A stretch of 64,000 nucleotides of DNA, taken from contig JBKDBG010000077.1 in NCBI GenBank assembly GCA_046314755.1, positions 4,216 to 68,215 of the forward strand, given 5' to 3'. Shown here in pieces: positions 47,117-56,723 of this stretch. The DNA comes from UBA6183 sp046314755. GTDB lineage: Bacteria > Bacteroidota > Bacteroidia > UKL13-3. Position 1 is the first letter of the stretch, and each line of letters starts with the position of its first letter. The notes beneath the pieces were generated by a model. That model had not been told where the DNA came from, did no database searches, and saw only the letters and a program-made list of their open reading frames with translations. Both the position numbers and the translations under genes were made by a program.

Positions 47117-48565
47117 TTAATACGCGTAAAAGGAGAAAAATCCTCTTGATCCATTCGGATAAATTCCTTCAATAAGAATTTGTCCTCTTGCACTTTCCAT
47201 GGCAGCAATTAAATCTTCCGCTTTGGTGTATTCTTTTTTATTAAATGAGGTGATTATAAAATCTTCAGGAATACCCATGTTTCTAATTCTTCCACCTTTA
47301 ATATTATTGATTTTAATACCTGAAGTTAAGCCAAATTTTTCAGCCTCCATTTTGGGCACAACGGTAAAGTCTGCACCAAGCGTAGCCGAGGTAACACTCA
47401 TTTTTTTAATGATGGCCGTATTGCCGTCACGATTAATCAACTTCACATACACATCAACACTTTTTCCGTCTCTTAACAGGGTGAGTTTTACTTTGTCCCC
47501 CGGACGGAAATAGCTGATTTGTTCATCAAATAATGCTTTGCTTTCAATGTCTTTTTCATTCACCCTAATAATTACATCTCCGGTTTTTATGCCGGCTTCT
47601 TCTGCGGGTCCGGTTGGCAAAACATACTGCACATATACACCAAGGTTGTTGTTTATGTTTAATTTTTCTGCTAAAGGTGCATCAACATCTTTAACATCCA
47701 TACCCGTAAAACCTCTTTGTACTTCTTTGTATTCTACCAAATCGCGCACAATTTTTTGTACCAAGTTTGATGGAATGGCAAATCCGTAACCATTGTACGA
47801 ACCGGTGTTTGATGCAATAGCCGTATTGATTCCAACCAATTGTCCGTTTAAGTTTACCAAGGCTCCACCGCTGTTCCCCGGATTAATGGCTGCATCGGTT
47901 TGGATAAAACTCTCAATCGGGAAACGATTATTCACCACATTGATGTTTCTTCCTTTTGCACTAACAATACCTGCCGTAACCGTTGATGTTAAGTTAAATG
48001 GATTACCAACTGCCAGTACCCATTGCCCAATTTTTACCTCATCGCTGTTGCCAAAACTCATGTGTTGTAATCCTTTGGCTTCAATTTTTAATAAGGCCAA
48101 ATCGGTTGAGCCATCGGTGCCAATTATTTTTGCTTTATAGCTGTGTTTGTTATTATTGGTAATTACTTCAATGGCATCGGCATCTTTTACCACATGCAGG
48201 TTGGTTACAATGTATCCATCAGCACTAATAATTACGCCACTACCGGAGTTGGTTACCGGACCTCTTCGTCCAAAAAAATCCCAATCCGACCAAAAGTTCA
48301 AAAATGGATCGTTGATTTGCTGTGAGTTAGTGATGGTTTTAATGAAAACCACGGTTGGCGTTGCAATGGCAGACGCTTTAACCATGTCATCACTTCCGGC
48401 CATGGTGCTTCCTTTATAATCAATATTGGTGTATATATTGCTTGTATTTTGTGCAGCATTTCCTTGGGTTAATACAACCCTGTTGGGAAGTAAAAAATAA
48501 AACGAAGCGGCACCGGCAATACCACTCACAAATGCTGTTAAAATAAATCCTACATTTTTTTTCAT
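47117..48565 (-). CDS. DegP/HtrA-family periplasmic serine protease
   Basis: A 482-residue protease/chaperone. An N-terminal hydrophobic segment (VGFILTAFVSGIAGAASFYF) exports or anchors it. The trypsin-like domain has His in VTNLHVVKD, Asp in GSTDLALLKI and Ser in INPGNSGGALVN. PDZ1 is at about 265-355 (GVYVQYVLPTGPAEEAGIKT), and a second, more divergent PDZ ends the protein (GGRIRNMGIPEDFIITSFN). Two PDZ domains fit DegP/DegQ. The frame is open 9 codons upstream, but the ATG at 48565 gives the usual MKKN start. Confidence 0.95.
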   Translation of the reverse strand: MKKNVGFILTAFVSGIAGAASFYFLLPNRVVLTQGNAAQNTSNIYTNIDYKGSTMAGSDDMVKASAIATPTVVFIKTITNSQQINDPFLNFWSDWDFFGRRGPVTNSGSGVIISADGYIVTNLHVVKDADAIEVITNNNKHSYKAKIIGTDGSTDLALLKIEAKGLQHMSFGNSDEVKIGQWVLAVGNPFNLTSTVTAGIVSAKGRNINVVNNRFPIESFIQTDAAINPGNSGGALVNLNGQLVGINTAIASNTGSYNGYGFAIPSNLVQKIVRDLVEYKEVQRGFTGMDVKDVDAPLAEKLNINNNLGVYVQYVLPTGPAEEAGIKTGDVIIRVNEKDIESKALFDEQISYFRPGDKVKLTLLRDGKSVDVYVKLINRDGNTAIIKKMSVTSATLGADFTVVPKMEAEKFGLTSGIKINNIKGGRIRNMGIPEDFIITSFNKKEYTKAEDLIAAMESARGQILIEGIYPNGSRGFFSFYAY

Positions 48566-48575
48566 AGTAAATACA

Positions 48576-48612
48576 TAAAAAAACCACTGCAAAATTATAA
48601 GGAGCAGTGGTT
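48576..48612 (-). terminator. intrinsic terminator of the DUF1573 gene, with a promoter element in its loop
   Basis: Minus-strand stem AACCACTGC/GCAGTGGTT (48612-48604, 48590-48582), 13-nt loop, followed by a T-run (48581-48577 and nearby). It lies just after the DUF1573 stop at 48633. Confidence 0.85.
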
Positions 48613-48622
48613 AAAAGTCAAA
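48590..48622 (-). promoter_or_regulatory. promoter of the htrA-type gene, overlapping the terminator
   Basis: TTTG at 48622-48619, 21-nt spacer, TAATTTTG at 48597-48590 on the minus strand: an exact -7 match 24 nt ahead of the ATG. The -7 box occupies the terminator loop and the first base of the descending stem. Confidence 0.55.
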
Positions 48623-48632
48623 CGGAATTAAA

Positions 48633-49790
48633 TTACTTTTTTAAGTACATCACATTGGCTTTAAGTTCGGCTGTGTGAACAGTTTTATCCGGTGTGTTGG
48701 TGATAAAGGTGATGGTTTTATTCACTTTACCTAAATCATAACCCGTATTGTACGTAATTTTTACAGGAGTTTTTTTGTTTCTTTTGATTGGTTTTGAATA
48801 ATCAAAATCAACTACGGTACAACCACAATTGCTCGATATCTTTCGCACAAACATCGGGTCTTTACCTTTATTGGTGATGTAAAAAGTTACCGTGTTTTTA
48901 CTTTCAATATTCACGGTATCCAAATCAACAGTGGGAGTGATGATTTCCATTACCGGTGCACGCTTTTGTTGTTTTGGCGTAAGCTTTGAAAAGTCTTCTG
49001 TAATATTGGCCCTGATTAAATATTTTTTTTCAGGCACAGCAGGGTCGTTGGTAACCATGGTTATTTCATTGATGATATTTCCGTAATCCTTAGACAATAA
49101 AGCGTTAAACTTTATTTTAATATTTACGTTATTTTGCGGATTCACCACATTTTGGTCAGGAGTGAAAGTGATCCAATCAGGAGCAATAATTTTTTTGATT
49201 TCAATGGGTTTATCTAATGGATTATAAACCGAAACAATCACAGAATCGGATTCATAGGTAAAGATTTGTTCAAAGTTTATTTGGTATTTATCAAAACGCA
49301 TGTTGCCCTGTGTAGTTGAAAATTGCTTTTCAAGTCTGGAGAATTTGTCATCAACATAACCCTCCAAGGTTAGAAAATATACGTTGGGTTCACCATCAGT
49401 ATACACCATGATATTTTTTGATACCTTACCACTAAGCATGTAAGGATAAAATTTTATTTCAATTTTCCCGTTTCCTTGAAAAGGCACTTCATCTTTGCTC
49501 CAACTGGCGGCAGAGCAGTTACAATCAGGTTTTACATTAATAATTTTGATAGGACCTTTACCAATATTTTTAAAATTAAAGGTGTAGGTAATGGGATCTT
49601 GCTGATCAACCAAAGTGCCAAAATTGATGATGGTTTGGTCGAAAAATAAGGCACCTTTTTCCTGAGATTTTGGAGCCGGTTTAGTAACCTTATTTTCTTT
49701 TTTGGCAGGTTGTTTTGATTGTGCAACTGCGTTTTGTATAGAAAAACCTAGTGTAAGTAATGTAATTGTTAATAGTGTTGATTTTCTCAT
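48633..49790 (-). CDS. secreted DUF1573 domain-containing protein
   Basis: A 385-residue protein with signal peptide (residues 1-23, NAVAQ). Two DUF1573-like/ASPM-SPD-2-Hydin-type beta domains are seen: the first near residues 45-150 (INFGTLVDQQDPITYTFNFK, CNCSAASW), the second near 275-385 (NTVTFYITNKGKDPMFVRKI, SNCGCTVVDFDYSKP). The C-x-C motifs after VKPD and SSN are family marks. Function unknown; often membrane- or surface-associated in this phylum. Confidence 0.9.
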   Translation of the reverse strand: MRKSTLLTITLLTLGFSIQNAVAQSKQPAKKENKVTKPAPKSQEKGALFFDQTIINFGTLVDQQDPITYTFNFKNIGKGPIKIINVKPDCNCSAASWSKDEVPFQGNGKIEIKFYPYMLSGKVSKNIMVYTDGEPNVYFLTLEGYVDDKFSRLEKQFSTTQGNMRFDKYQINFEQIFTYESDSVIVSVYNPLDKPIEIKKIIAPDWITFTPDQNVVNPQNNVNIKIKFNALLSKDYGNIINEITMVTNDPAVPEKKYLIRANITEDFSKLTPKQQKRAPVMEIITPTVDLDTVNIESKNTVTFYITNKGKDPMFVRKISSNCGCTVVDFDYSKPIKRNKKTPVKITYNTGYDLGKVNKTITFITNTPDKTVHTAELKANVMYLKK

Positions 49791-49864
49791 CGCTAATCCC
49801 TTAATATTTTATAGTGTTTCGTTTCAGATGTAATTCAAGTGTAATAAGTTGCATGGCTTGTTGA

Positions 49865-50644
49865 TTAAAGCAATTCAAAGCGATCGGCATCATTCCAAAC
49901 GGGAAAATCGTTTCGGTATTGTTGCACTTCATTTAACCGGATACTGTTTATTGCAATTTCGGCTCTTTGAGTGCAATGGTAAATTACTTTTCCGTTGGGA
50001 TGAATTATTTGGGTATCACCGCTATGGTTCACGCTGTTTCCATCTTGCCCAACCCGATTTACAGCTACCACATAACATTGGTTTTCAATGGCACGTGCTT
50101 TTAACAAGGCATTCCAATGTTCGGCCCTGCGTTCAGGCCAATTGGCCACCATTAATATGGCATCATAATCAGCTTTTGGTGTGCGCCTCAGCCAAACAGG
50201 AAATCTCAGGTCATAACAAACGGACAATAAAATTTTAAAACCGTTTAATTCTATAATAACTTTTTGATTTCCGGGTTTATAATGGTTGTTTTCCTGACCG
50301 ATGCTGAACAAATGTTTTTTGTTGTATGCATAATAACTGCCTTCGGGTTTCATCCAAATCAATCGGTTGTATGCATCTTCGTGTTTATCTTTTAGCATGA
50401 TGCTGCCACAAATAACCGATTGTTTTAGTTGGGATAAACCACTTAACCACTGCATCGTTTCACCGTCTATGGTTTCGGCAAGTGAGGTATTCATGCTAAA
50501 CCCGGTGCTGAATGTTTCAGGTAATACAATTACATCTACCGGTTCATTTATGCCAAGTATCATTTGTTCTAACTTGCTTCTGTTTTCAGCAGGCGATTCC
50601 CAAATGATATCGGTTTGCAAGGTGGCAATTTTTAACACACTCAT
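49865..50644 (-). CDS. omega-amidase (nitrilase-superfamily amidohydrolase, YafV/NIT2-like)
   Basis: A 259-residue carbon-nitrogen hydrolase. The catalytic triad is visible as Glu in VLPETFSTGFSMN, Lys in YNKKHLFSIG and Cys in LLSVCYDLRFPVWLR. Members of this subgroup hydrolyse alpha-ketoglutaramate and alpha-ketosuccinamate. Its ATG overlaps the stop of the aminotransferase gene by 4 nt (ATGA), so the two are coupled, matching the known glutamine transaminase-omega-amidase partnership. Confidence 0.94.
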   Translation of the reverse strand: MSVLKIATLQTDIIWESPAENRSKLEQMILGINEPVDVIVLPETFSTGFSMNTSLAETIDGETMQWLSGLSQLKQSVICGSIMLKDKHEDAYNRLIWMKPEGSYYAYNKKHLFSIGQENNHYKPGNQKVIIELNGFKILLSVCYDLRFPVWLRRTPKADYDAILMVANWPERRAEHWNALLKARAIENQCYVVAVNRVGQDGNSVNHSGDTQIIHPNGKVIYHCTQRAEIAINSIRLNEVQQYRNDFPVWNDADRFELL

Positions 50645-51798
50645 ATCTTCATAATTTTTTCAGCCGCTTTTTCCAGTGTTTCGTTTTGTTTAGCAAAACA
50701 AAAACGCAGCACTTGGTTGTCAACTGATTGATGGTAAAAAACAGAGGTTGGTATAGCGGCAATTTTATGTTCTTTGGTGAGTCGTACTGCAAACTCGGTA
50801 TCCTTTTCTTGGGTGATTTTGTTGTAGCCCAACAGTTGAAAGTAGGACCCTTCACAAGGCAATATTTTAAATCGGCTGCCTTTTACCAAGGAGCGGAAAT
50901 AGTCGCGTTTTTCTTGGTAAAAATTTCCCAATTCTAAATAGGCATCTTTATCGTCCAAATAATCGGCAATGGCATATTGAATAGGAGTGTTGGCGCTAAA
51001 GCACATAAACTGGTGCACTTTTCTAAATTCAACCATCAAATTTGCCGGAGCCAAAACATATCCCATTTTCCAACCGGTAGTATGGTAAGTTTTTCCAAAG
51101 GAAGAAACGATGATGCTTCTTTCTGCCAGCTTAGGATATCTGGCTACGCTTTGGTGTTCAATCCCATCAAAAATAATGTGTTCATACACTTCATCACTCA
51201 ACACAATGATTTCACTGTTTTTTACAATTTTTTCCAGTTTCATTAAGTCTTGTGCACCTAGCGTTGTTCCGGTTGGATTGTGAGGCGTGTTGATGATAAT
51301 CATTTTAGTTTTGTAGGTCACCAATTTTTTCACCTCATCCCAATTCACCTTGTAGTTTGGGTATTTAAGTTCAGCGAATATGGCTCGGCCACCGTTTACT
51401 TTAATGGCAGGTAAATAACTGTCGTAACAAGGTTCAATAATAATCACCTCATCATCTTCACCTACAAAAGCACTAATGGCTGCATAAAGCGCATGTGTGC
51501 CACCGGGCGTTATGGTAATTTCGGTATCGGGGTTATATACTGCGCTGTATAACTCTTGGGTTTTGGCAGCAATTTTTTCTCTTAATTTCATCACACCCGG
51601 CATGGGTGCATATTGGTTCATGCCACTTTTCATGTAATGATGCACCAAATCAATCAACTTGTTGCTGCAAGCAAAGTCGGGGAAACCTTGAGCCAAATTG
51701 ATGGCATTGTGTTCAGCCGCCAAAGCGCTCATTACGGTAAAAATGGTTGTACCGGTTTTAGGTAGTTTACTTTTTATGTTTCCTTCAAAATGAGGCAT
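50641..51798 (-). CDS. methionine/glutamine aminotransferase (PLP class I, YbdL/KAT-like)
   Basis: A 385-residue PLP enzyme. LAQGFPDFACSN at the N terminus, ITPGGTHALYAAISAFVGE, NTPHNPTGTTL, LSDEVYEHIIFDG and the PLP lysine in SSFGKTYHTTGWKMGYV are all present. The family includes methionine aminotransferase and kynurenine aminotransferase, which can use glutamine as amino donor. Linked to omega-amidase immediately downstream, it probably serves methionine or glutamine transamination. Confidence 0.94.
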   Translation of the reverse strand: MPHFEGNIKSKLPKTGTTIFTVMSALAAEHNAINLAQGFPDFACSNKLIDLVHHYMKSGMNQYAPMPGVMKLREKIAAKTQELYSAVYNPDTEITITPGGTHALYAAISAFVGEDDEVIIIEPCYDSYLPAIKVNGGRAIFAELKYPNYKVNWDEVKKLVTYKTKMIIINTPHNPTGTTLGAQDLMKLEKIVKNSEIIVLSDEVYEHIIFDGIEHQSVARYPKLAERSIIVSSFGKTYHTTGWKMGYVLAPANLMVEFRKVHQFMCFSANTPIQYAIADYLDDKDAYLELGNFYQEKRDYFRSLVKGSRFKILPCEGSYFQLLGYNKITQEKDTEFAVRLTKEHKIAAIPTSVFYHQSVDNQVLRFCFAKQNETLEKAAEKIMKI

Positions 51799-51948
51799 AA
51801 ATGAACAAGGTTTGTTTCGCTCAATTTATAATTATATCCATCAACAAAAAGCACATTTTATCACAAATATCAGCTTTGTAATAATAATCAGCTACTTAAG
51901 TAAATACCATTCGCAAGTACAATGTACCATAAAGCCCTAAAAGCTTCG

Positions 51949-51956
51949 TATATTTG
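51949..51956 (+). promoter_or_regulatory. -7 element TATATTTG of the ABC-F gene
   Basis: Exact TAnnTTTG match 10 nt before the ATG at 51967. It lies inside the upstream open stretch of the same frame and so excludes a start at 51922. Confidence 0.6.
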
Positions 51957-51966
51957 CCGCTCATTT

Positions 51967-53892
51967 ATGATAGCATTAACTGACTTTGGATTTGAATTTG
52001 GTGGAAGGTTTTTATACCGCAATGCCAATTGGCATATTAAACCTAATGAACGTATTGGATTGATAGGCATGAACGGAACGGGAAAATCAACCTTGTTACG
52101 TGTAATTAACGGAGAGTATCAATTAACAGAAGGCAACTTATCAAAACCTAAAGATTTAACCATTGGTTTCTTAAATCAAGATCAACTGAGTTTTGAATCG
52201 GAGAAAAGCATTTTGGAAGTCGCCATGGGCGCGTTTGAAAGGGCATTGTTTCTAGAAAAAGAAATGGAAAAGGTATTGGTTCAACTTGAAACCGACCATA
52301 GTGATGCAGTGATTAATAAGCTAAGTGAGTTACAAAACGAATTTGATGCATTGGATGGATACAATATTCACCACAAATGCGAAAAGGTGTTGGAAGGATT
52401 AGGTTTTACTACGGCTCAACTTTCACAACCGTACAAAAAGTTTTCGGGAGGTTGGCGCATGCGTGTAATGTTGGCTAAGTTGTTATTGCAACAACCTAAT
52501 TTACTCATGCTGGATGAGCCTACCAACCACTTGGATTTACCCACCATTGAATGGCTTGAAAACTATTTGAAAGATTATGAAGGAACGGTTATTGTGGTTT
52601 CGCATGACCGAGAGTTTTTAGATCGAATGGTGACTAAAATTGTTGAAGTGGCCAACCAACGCGTGTATGAATTCTCAGGCAATTACAGCTTTTATTTGGA
52701 AGCAAAAGTCGAGCGTGTTGAAATGCAACAAAGGCAGTTTGATAACCAGCAACAATTTATTAAGCAACAAGAGCAGTTTATAAACAGGTTCAAGGCAAAG
52801 GCATCCAAGGCTACTGCTGCGCAAAGTCGTGCGCGAATGTTGGAGAAATTGGAAAGGGTAGAAGCACCGGAAGAAGAAAATGCCGAAATCAATATTGATT
52901 TTAGATTTAATACTGCATCGGGTAAGGTAGTGGCCAAGATGGAAAATATTTCAAAAGCATTTCCTGATATTGAAATCTTAAAAAATACAGGAGGCGAAAT
53001 TGTGCGCGGGGATAAAATCGCTTTGATTGGGGCTAACGGTAAAGGTAAATCAACCTTGTTACGTATGATTGCCGGAACTGAAACCTATGAAGGTAAAATA
53101 GATCCGGGGCATAATGTGATTCAGGCATTTTACGCCCAACATCAATTGGAATCATTAAACCTTGAAAATGAAATTTTGGAGGAAATGCGCCAATATGGTG
53201 GCGAAAGAACCGAAACGGAATTGCGTACCTTGTTGGGGTGTTTTTTGTTTGCCAACGATGAGGTATTTAAAAAAATAAAAGTGTTAAGTGGCGGTGAAAA
53301 AGCACGTGTGGCCCTGGCGCGAACCTTATTGGCCGAAGCGAACTTTTTATTACTTGATGAGCCTACCAACCACTTGGATATGCGCTCCATTAACATATTA
53401 ATTCAAGCTTTGCAGCAATATCAAGGCACATTTGTGGTGGTATCGCACGATCGTTTTTTTGTGTCGCAAATTGCCAACAAAATTTGGTGGCTTGAGGATG
53501 GTGAACTGAAAGAATATCCGGGAACCTTTGCCGAATATGAATATTGGAGAAAACAAAAAGAAGCGGAAAAGGCTTTGAACCAAACACCAACAAACAAAAA
53601 AGAAAAACAAGCGGCAACAGTTGTTAAATCCGAAGAGGTAAAACAACCCAATACCAACAACCAACTTAAAACGTTAAAAAAGGAATTTGAACAATGTGAA
53701 GCAGAGTTGGAATCTATCAAATCAAAAATTGCCGGGGTTGAGCATGATTTTACTAAGCCCGAAGTAACAGCCAATATTGAGCAAATGAAATCTTTAAATA
53801 CCACGTATGCGTTATTAAAGCAACAATTAATTGATGCTGAAAAACATTATGAGGTATTGTTTGAACAAATTATGCAATTAGAAAACGCGTAA
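51967..53892 (+). CDS. ABC-F family ATP-binding protein
   Basis: A 641-residue soluble protein with two ATPase domains and no membrane segments. Walker A motifs are GMNGTGKST and GANGKGKST; signatures are FSGGWRMR and LSGGEKARVALA; Walker B motifs are LLMLDEPTNHLDL and FLLLDEPTNHLDM. The linker between domains is Gln/Lys-rich, and a C-terminal coiled coil covers about 560-640. ABC-F proteins act on the ribosome; subfamily (Uup, EttA, resistance type) was not resolved. It precedes the T9SS plug gene by 5 nt. Confidence 0.95.
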   Translation: MIALTDFGFEFGGRFLYRNANWHIKPNERIGLIGMNGTGKSTLLRVINGEYQLTEGNLSKPKDLTIGFLNQDQLSFESEKSILEVAMGAFERALFLEKEMEKVLVQLETDHSDAVINKLSELQNEFDALDGYNIHHKCEKVLEGLGFTTAQLSQPYKKFSGGWRMRVMLAKLLLQQPNLLMLDEPTNHLDLPTIEWLENYLKDYEGTVIVVSHDREFLDRMVTKIVEVANQRVYEFSGNYSFYLEAKVERVEMQQRQFDNQQQFIKQQEQFINRFKAKASKATAAQSRARMLEKLERVEAPEEENAEINIDFRFNTASGKVVAKMENISKAFPDIEILKNTGGEIVRGDKIALIGANGKGKSTLLRMIAGTETYEGKIDPGHNVIQAFYAQHQLESLNLENEILEEMRQYGGERTETELRTLLGCFLFANDEVFKKIKVLSGGEKARVALARTLLAEANFLLLDEPTNHLDMRSINILIQALQQYQGTFVVVSHDRFFVSQIANKIWWLEDGELKEYPGTFAEYEYWRKQKEAEKALNQTPTNKKEKQAATVVKSEEVKQPNTNNQLKTLKKEFEQCEAELESIKSKIAGVEHDFTKPEVTANIEQMKSLNTTYALLKQQLIDAEKHYEVLFEQIMQLENA

Positions 53893-53897
53893 ATAAA

Positions 53898-55154
53898 ATG
53901 ATGAAAATCTTTAGCTTAATCACTACTCTTTTTCTGGCCTTAAGCGCCATGTCGCAGTCAGGCAAGCCGCTTGACAACATGGTGTTTGATGATAAAGTAA
54001 GAAGTGTTCAGCTGATGAAAGCAGGTACGGAAGATCGTTACCCGATTACTACTTTAAACAGTGGTATTCAATTGGAATTAAGCTTTGATATTTTAGGTAG
54101 CAACAATGAATATTTTCAATACACGCTCATTCATTGTGATGCGAATTGGGTACCCACACCACTTAACCAAAATGAATATTTAAAAGGATTAACTTTTGAT
54201 AACGTAACCGATTTTAAATTCTCCACCAACACTTACGTAAAGTATGTTCATTATTCAGTTTTGCTGCCGAATGAAAACATTAAACCGATTATTGCAGGCA
54301 ATTACATTATTAAAATTTACCGCAATTTTGATGAAGAAGACTTAGTGCTAACCCGCAGAATGATGGTGATTAATCCTTCCATTTCTATAGAAGGAAATGT
54401 GAAGCCTGCCACCTTATCGCAATACCGATACACCAAACAAGAGTTAAACTTTACCGTAAATTATAAAGGCTTTAACATGCCCGATCCTTACAAGGATGTG
54501 CAGGTGGTTATTCTTCAAAATAACAAATGGGATAATGCTTTAACGGGATTAAAACCGTTGTTTATCAATAACAATACGTTGGATTATAACTATTTCGACC
54601 AAACCTTATTTGAAGGCGGTAATGAGTTTCGTTTTTTTGATACCCGAAGTTTAAGACAATTTAGTCAAAATGTACGGGCCAAAACCTTAGACTCCATGTA
54701 TCATTGTTATTTGAATTACGAAGAAACACGCGGCAGCAAACAATATTTTAATTACATTGATTTTAACGGAAAGCGTGTACTCAGCAACAAAGATGGCAAC
54801 AACCCGCCTATTGATGGGGATTATGCTTGGGTTACTTTTTATTTGTTATCATTAAGCCAGTTGGAGCAAGATGTGTATGTGTATGGCGAATGTACCGATT
54901 GGAAATTATTGCCCGAATACAAAATGTTTTACAATAAAAATCGTTCGCGTTATGAGGTGGATGTGTTGCTAAAACAAGGCCGATACGAATATAAATATGC
55001 CGTTGCCACACCCGAAGGAAAACCTGATGAATACCAATTGGAAGGTACCTATTCAGGTGCTGAAAATGAATACCTCATCCTCATTTACCACAAACACATT
55101 CAATTTAAATACGATGAATTAATTGGGATGAAAATGGTTAGAACACAGTTTTAA
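53898..55154 (+). CDS. DUF5103 type IX secretion system plug protein
   Basis: A 418-residue protein with signal peptide (residues 1-19, AMSQ). The sequence matches the DUF5103/T9SS plug family: SVQLMKAGTEDRYPITTLNS, a FQYTLIHCDANWVPTPL block and VYVYGECTDWKLLPEYKMFY near the C terminus. In Flavobacterium johnsoniae the plug protein closes the periplasmic side of the SprA translocon. Together with five T9SS cargo genes it supports a working T9SS. Start may be this Met or the next. The stop overlaps that of the convergent PhoD-fold gene (TTAA at 55151-55154). Confidence 0.88.
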   Translation: MMKIFSLITTLFLALSAMSQSGKPLDNMVFDDKVRSVQLMKAGTEDRYPITTLNSGIQLELSFDILGSNNEYFQYTLIHCDANWVPTPLNQNEYLKGLTFDNVTDFKFSTNTYVKYVHYSVLLPNENIKPIIAGNYIIKIYRNFDEEDLVLTRRMMVINPSISIEGNVKPATLSQYRYTKQELNFTVNYKGFNMPDPYKDVQVVILQNNKWDNALTGLKPLFINNNTLDYNYFDQTLFEGGNEFRFFDTRSLRQFSQNVRAKTLDSMYHCYLNYEETRGSKQYFNYIDFNGKRVLSNKDGNNPPIDGDYAWVTFYLLSLSQLEQDVYVYGECTDWKLLPEYKMFYNKNRSRYEVDVLLKQGRYEYKYAVATPEGKPDEYQLEGTYSGAENEYLILIYHKHIQFKYDELIGMKMVRTQF

Positions 55155-56506
55155 CCAAACACATCAAAACCACCATCCAAAATGGTTGGAGGAACTTCTT
55201 CTTCAATTAAATCAAAACGTGTGGTGAAAGCTTTGTAAGTGAGTTTTCCGTTGTGGTAATTAATACTCATCACAGAAGGATCGCAAGCTCCGTTTCCACT
55301 TACCAATTTATAATCATATTCTAAATCGAGGGTACGCACTTTTTGTTGCCACACAAAATCATCATAATTACTTAACCCGGCTTCATAGTGGGAGAGTGGT
55401 CCGCACATTAATTCATGTAAAATGATACTTTCTTGGTAATTGCGTTTAAGGGTAATGGTGCTGTGTAAAGAGGCGTTTCCTTGTCCGGTTAAAAACACAA
55501 TCCCTTTTAAATGATGTTCTTTAATAAACGCCAATATTTCTTCCTTTTGGGTAATAAATGCCTCTGCGCTCCAATATTCACTGTAATCGGTTTCTTTAAT
55601 GGTGATAAACGGAACAGCCGTAACAATAAACTTGGCTTTATCATGATTAGTGAGCAACCAATCTTTTAAGGCTTGCATTTGCTCTTCACTAATCATTTGC
55701 CTGCGTTGAGTACTTTTTACAAATTGGTAACGCTCGGTGCGGGTATCCAATACAAAAAAGGAAGCTCCCGTATAATTAAACGTATAGTAAAATTTATTGC
55801 CAAAGGTTTGCGGATTACGCAAATGTTGAAACATCTGATATACCGGCAAGGCTTCACGCGAATAGTATGAGGCGGTTTTTACATCATACTCCACATCATT
55901 GGCATACCTAAAATACAATTCATGGTCGTTAATAGTGGCATAATTGGCAATGCGTCCGTAAAACTCTACTGCTTCTCTATGATTCCATGATTCTATGTAT
56001 CGTCTTTTATAATCTTCTGATTGTATTTCTCTTTGTTGAGCCGGGGCATCAACATAAATTTGGTTTCCTGCGTGTATCATCAAAGCCGGTTTTTCGGCCC
56101 TGCGAATGTTGATGAGGTTCCTAAATACCCGTTTTCCGTCTAATGGTGTGCGTTGCAAATTGTTACTGCCCAACAAAAAGGAAACCGGATAATCAACCCT
56201 TGGAACAGTATTAAAACTCCCCCGATATGAATAACCAATTGGAACTCCGGCAATATCTTTAAATACTACCTCAACGGTGTACATCATTCGTATGAATCCG
56301 CTATCGGCCGGATTTAACTCATCTAATTCTAATACACCAATAAAGTTATCATGTTTATAGATACTTAAGTTTTGAGAAAGCGTTTGCAAATCACTTTTAA
56401 TAATGATTTGTGCTTTTAGCGTAGTAGTACTTTCATTGTTAGCCATACCTCTAACCCAAATTTTAGCTGAGTTTTCGGTAATATGGCCAATAATTAACTG
56501 GGACAT
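55151..56506 (-). CDS. PhoD-fold protein with degenerate metal-binding motifs
   Basis: A 451-residue protein without signal peptide. Residues 1-105 resemble the PhoD N-terminal beta domain (GHITENSAKIWVRG). The rest matches the PhoD phosphoesterase layout, but key motifs differ: the usual G-S-C is LLGSNNL, G-D-Q-I-Y-A-D is GNQIYVD, and G-D-x-H is LTGQGNASLH. D-H-E is kept in INDHELYF. The replaced positions are metal ligands in PhoD enzymes, so it is probably inactive or altered. Location would be cytoplasmic unless a start is missed. Confidence 0.85.
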   Translation of the reverse strand: MSQLIIGHITENSAKIWVRGMANNESTTTLKAQIIIKSDLQTLSQNLSIYKHDNFIGVLELDELNPADSGFIRMMYTVEVVFKDIAGVPIGYSYRGSFNTVPRVDYPVSFLLGSNNLQRTPLDGKRVFRNLINIRRAEKPALMIHAGNQIYVDAPAQQREIQSEDYKRRYIESWNHREAVEFYGRIANYATINDHELYFRYANDVEYDVKTASYYSREALPVYQMFQHLRNPQTFGNKFYYTFNYTGASFFVLDTRTERYQFVKSTQRRQMISEEQMQALKDWLLTNHDKAKFIVTAVPFITIKETDYSEYWSAEAFITQKEEILAFIKEHHLKGIVFLTGQGNASLHSTITLKRNYQESIILHELMCGPLSHYEAGLSNYDDFVWQQKVRTLDLEYDYKLVSGNGACDPSVMSINYHNGKLTYKAFTTRFDLIEEEVPPTILDGGFDVFG

Positions 56507-56723
56507 ATAGGTAAGGATTACATCAATTTCAAGTAAAACTAACGATTTTTCTCCCTAAAAATCAAATTTTTGTGTACGGAAGTTTATCAAGATTGATGTG
56601 AATAAACTTTGGAAAGTGTAGTTAATGCACTGATTATTAAATTAATGAGTGATTTTTAGAGCTAATCCTGTTGGGTAAAACACTTCGGAATTAATTATAA
56701 GTTAATATGATATTCGGCCCGTT

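Noticed and set aside
51922..51966. Earlier start for the ABC-F protein
   Set aside because: The -7 box TATATTTG lies inside this stretch, so it is upstream of the likely transcript start.
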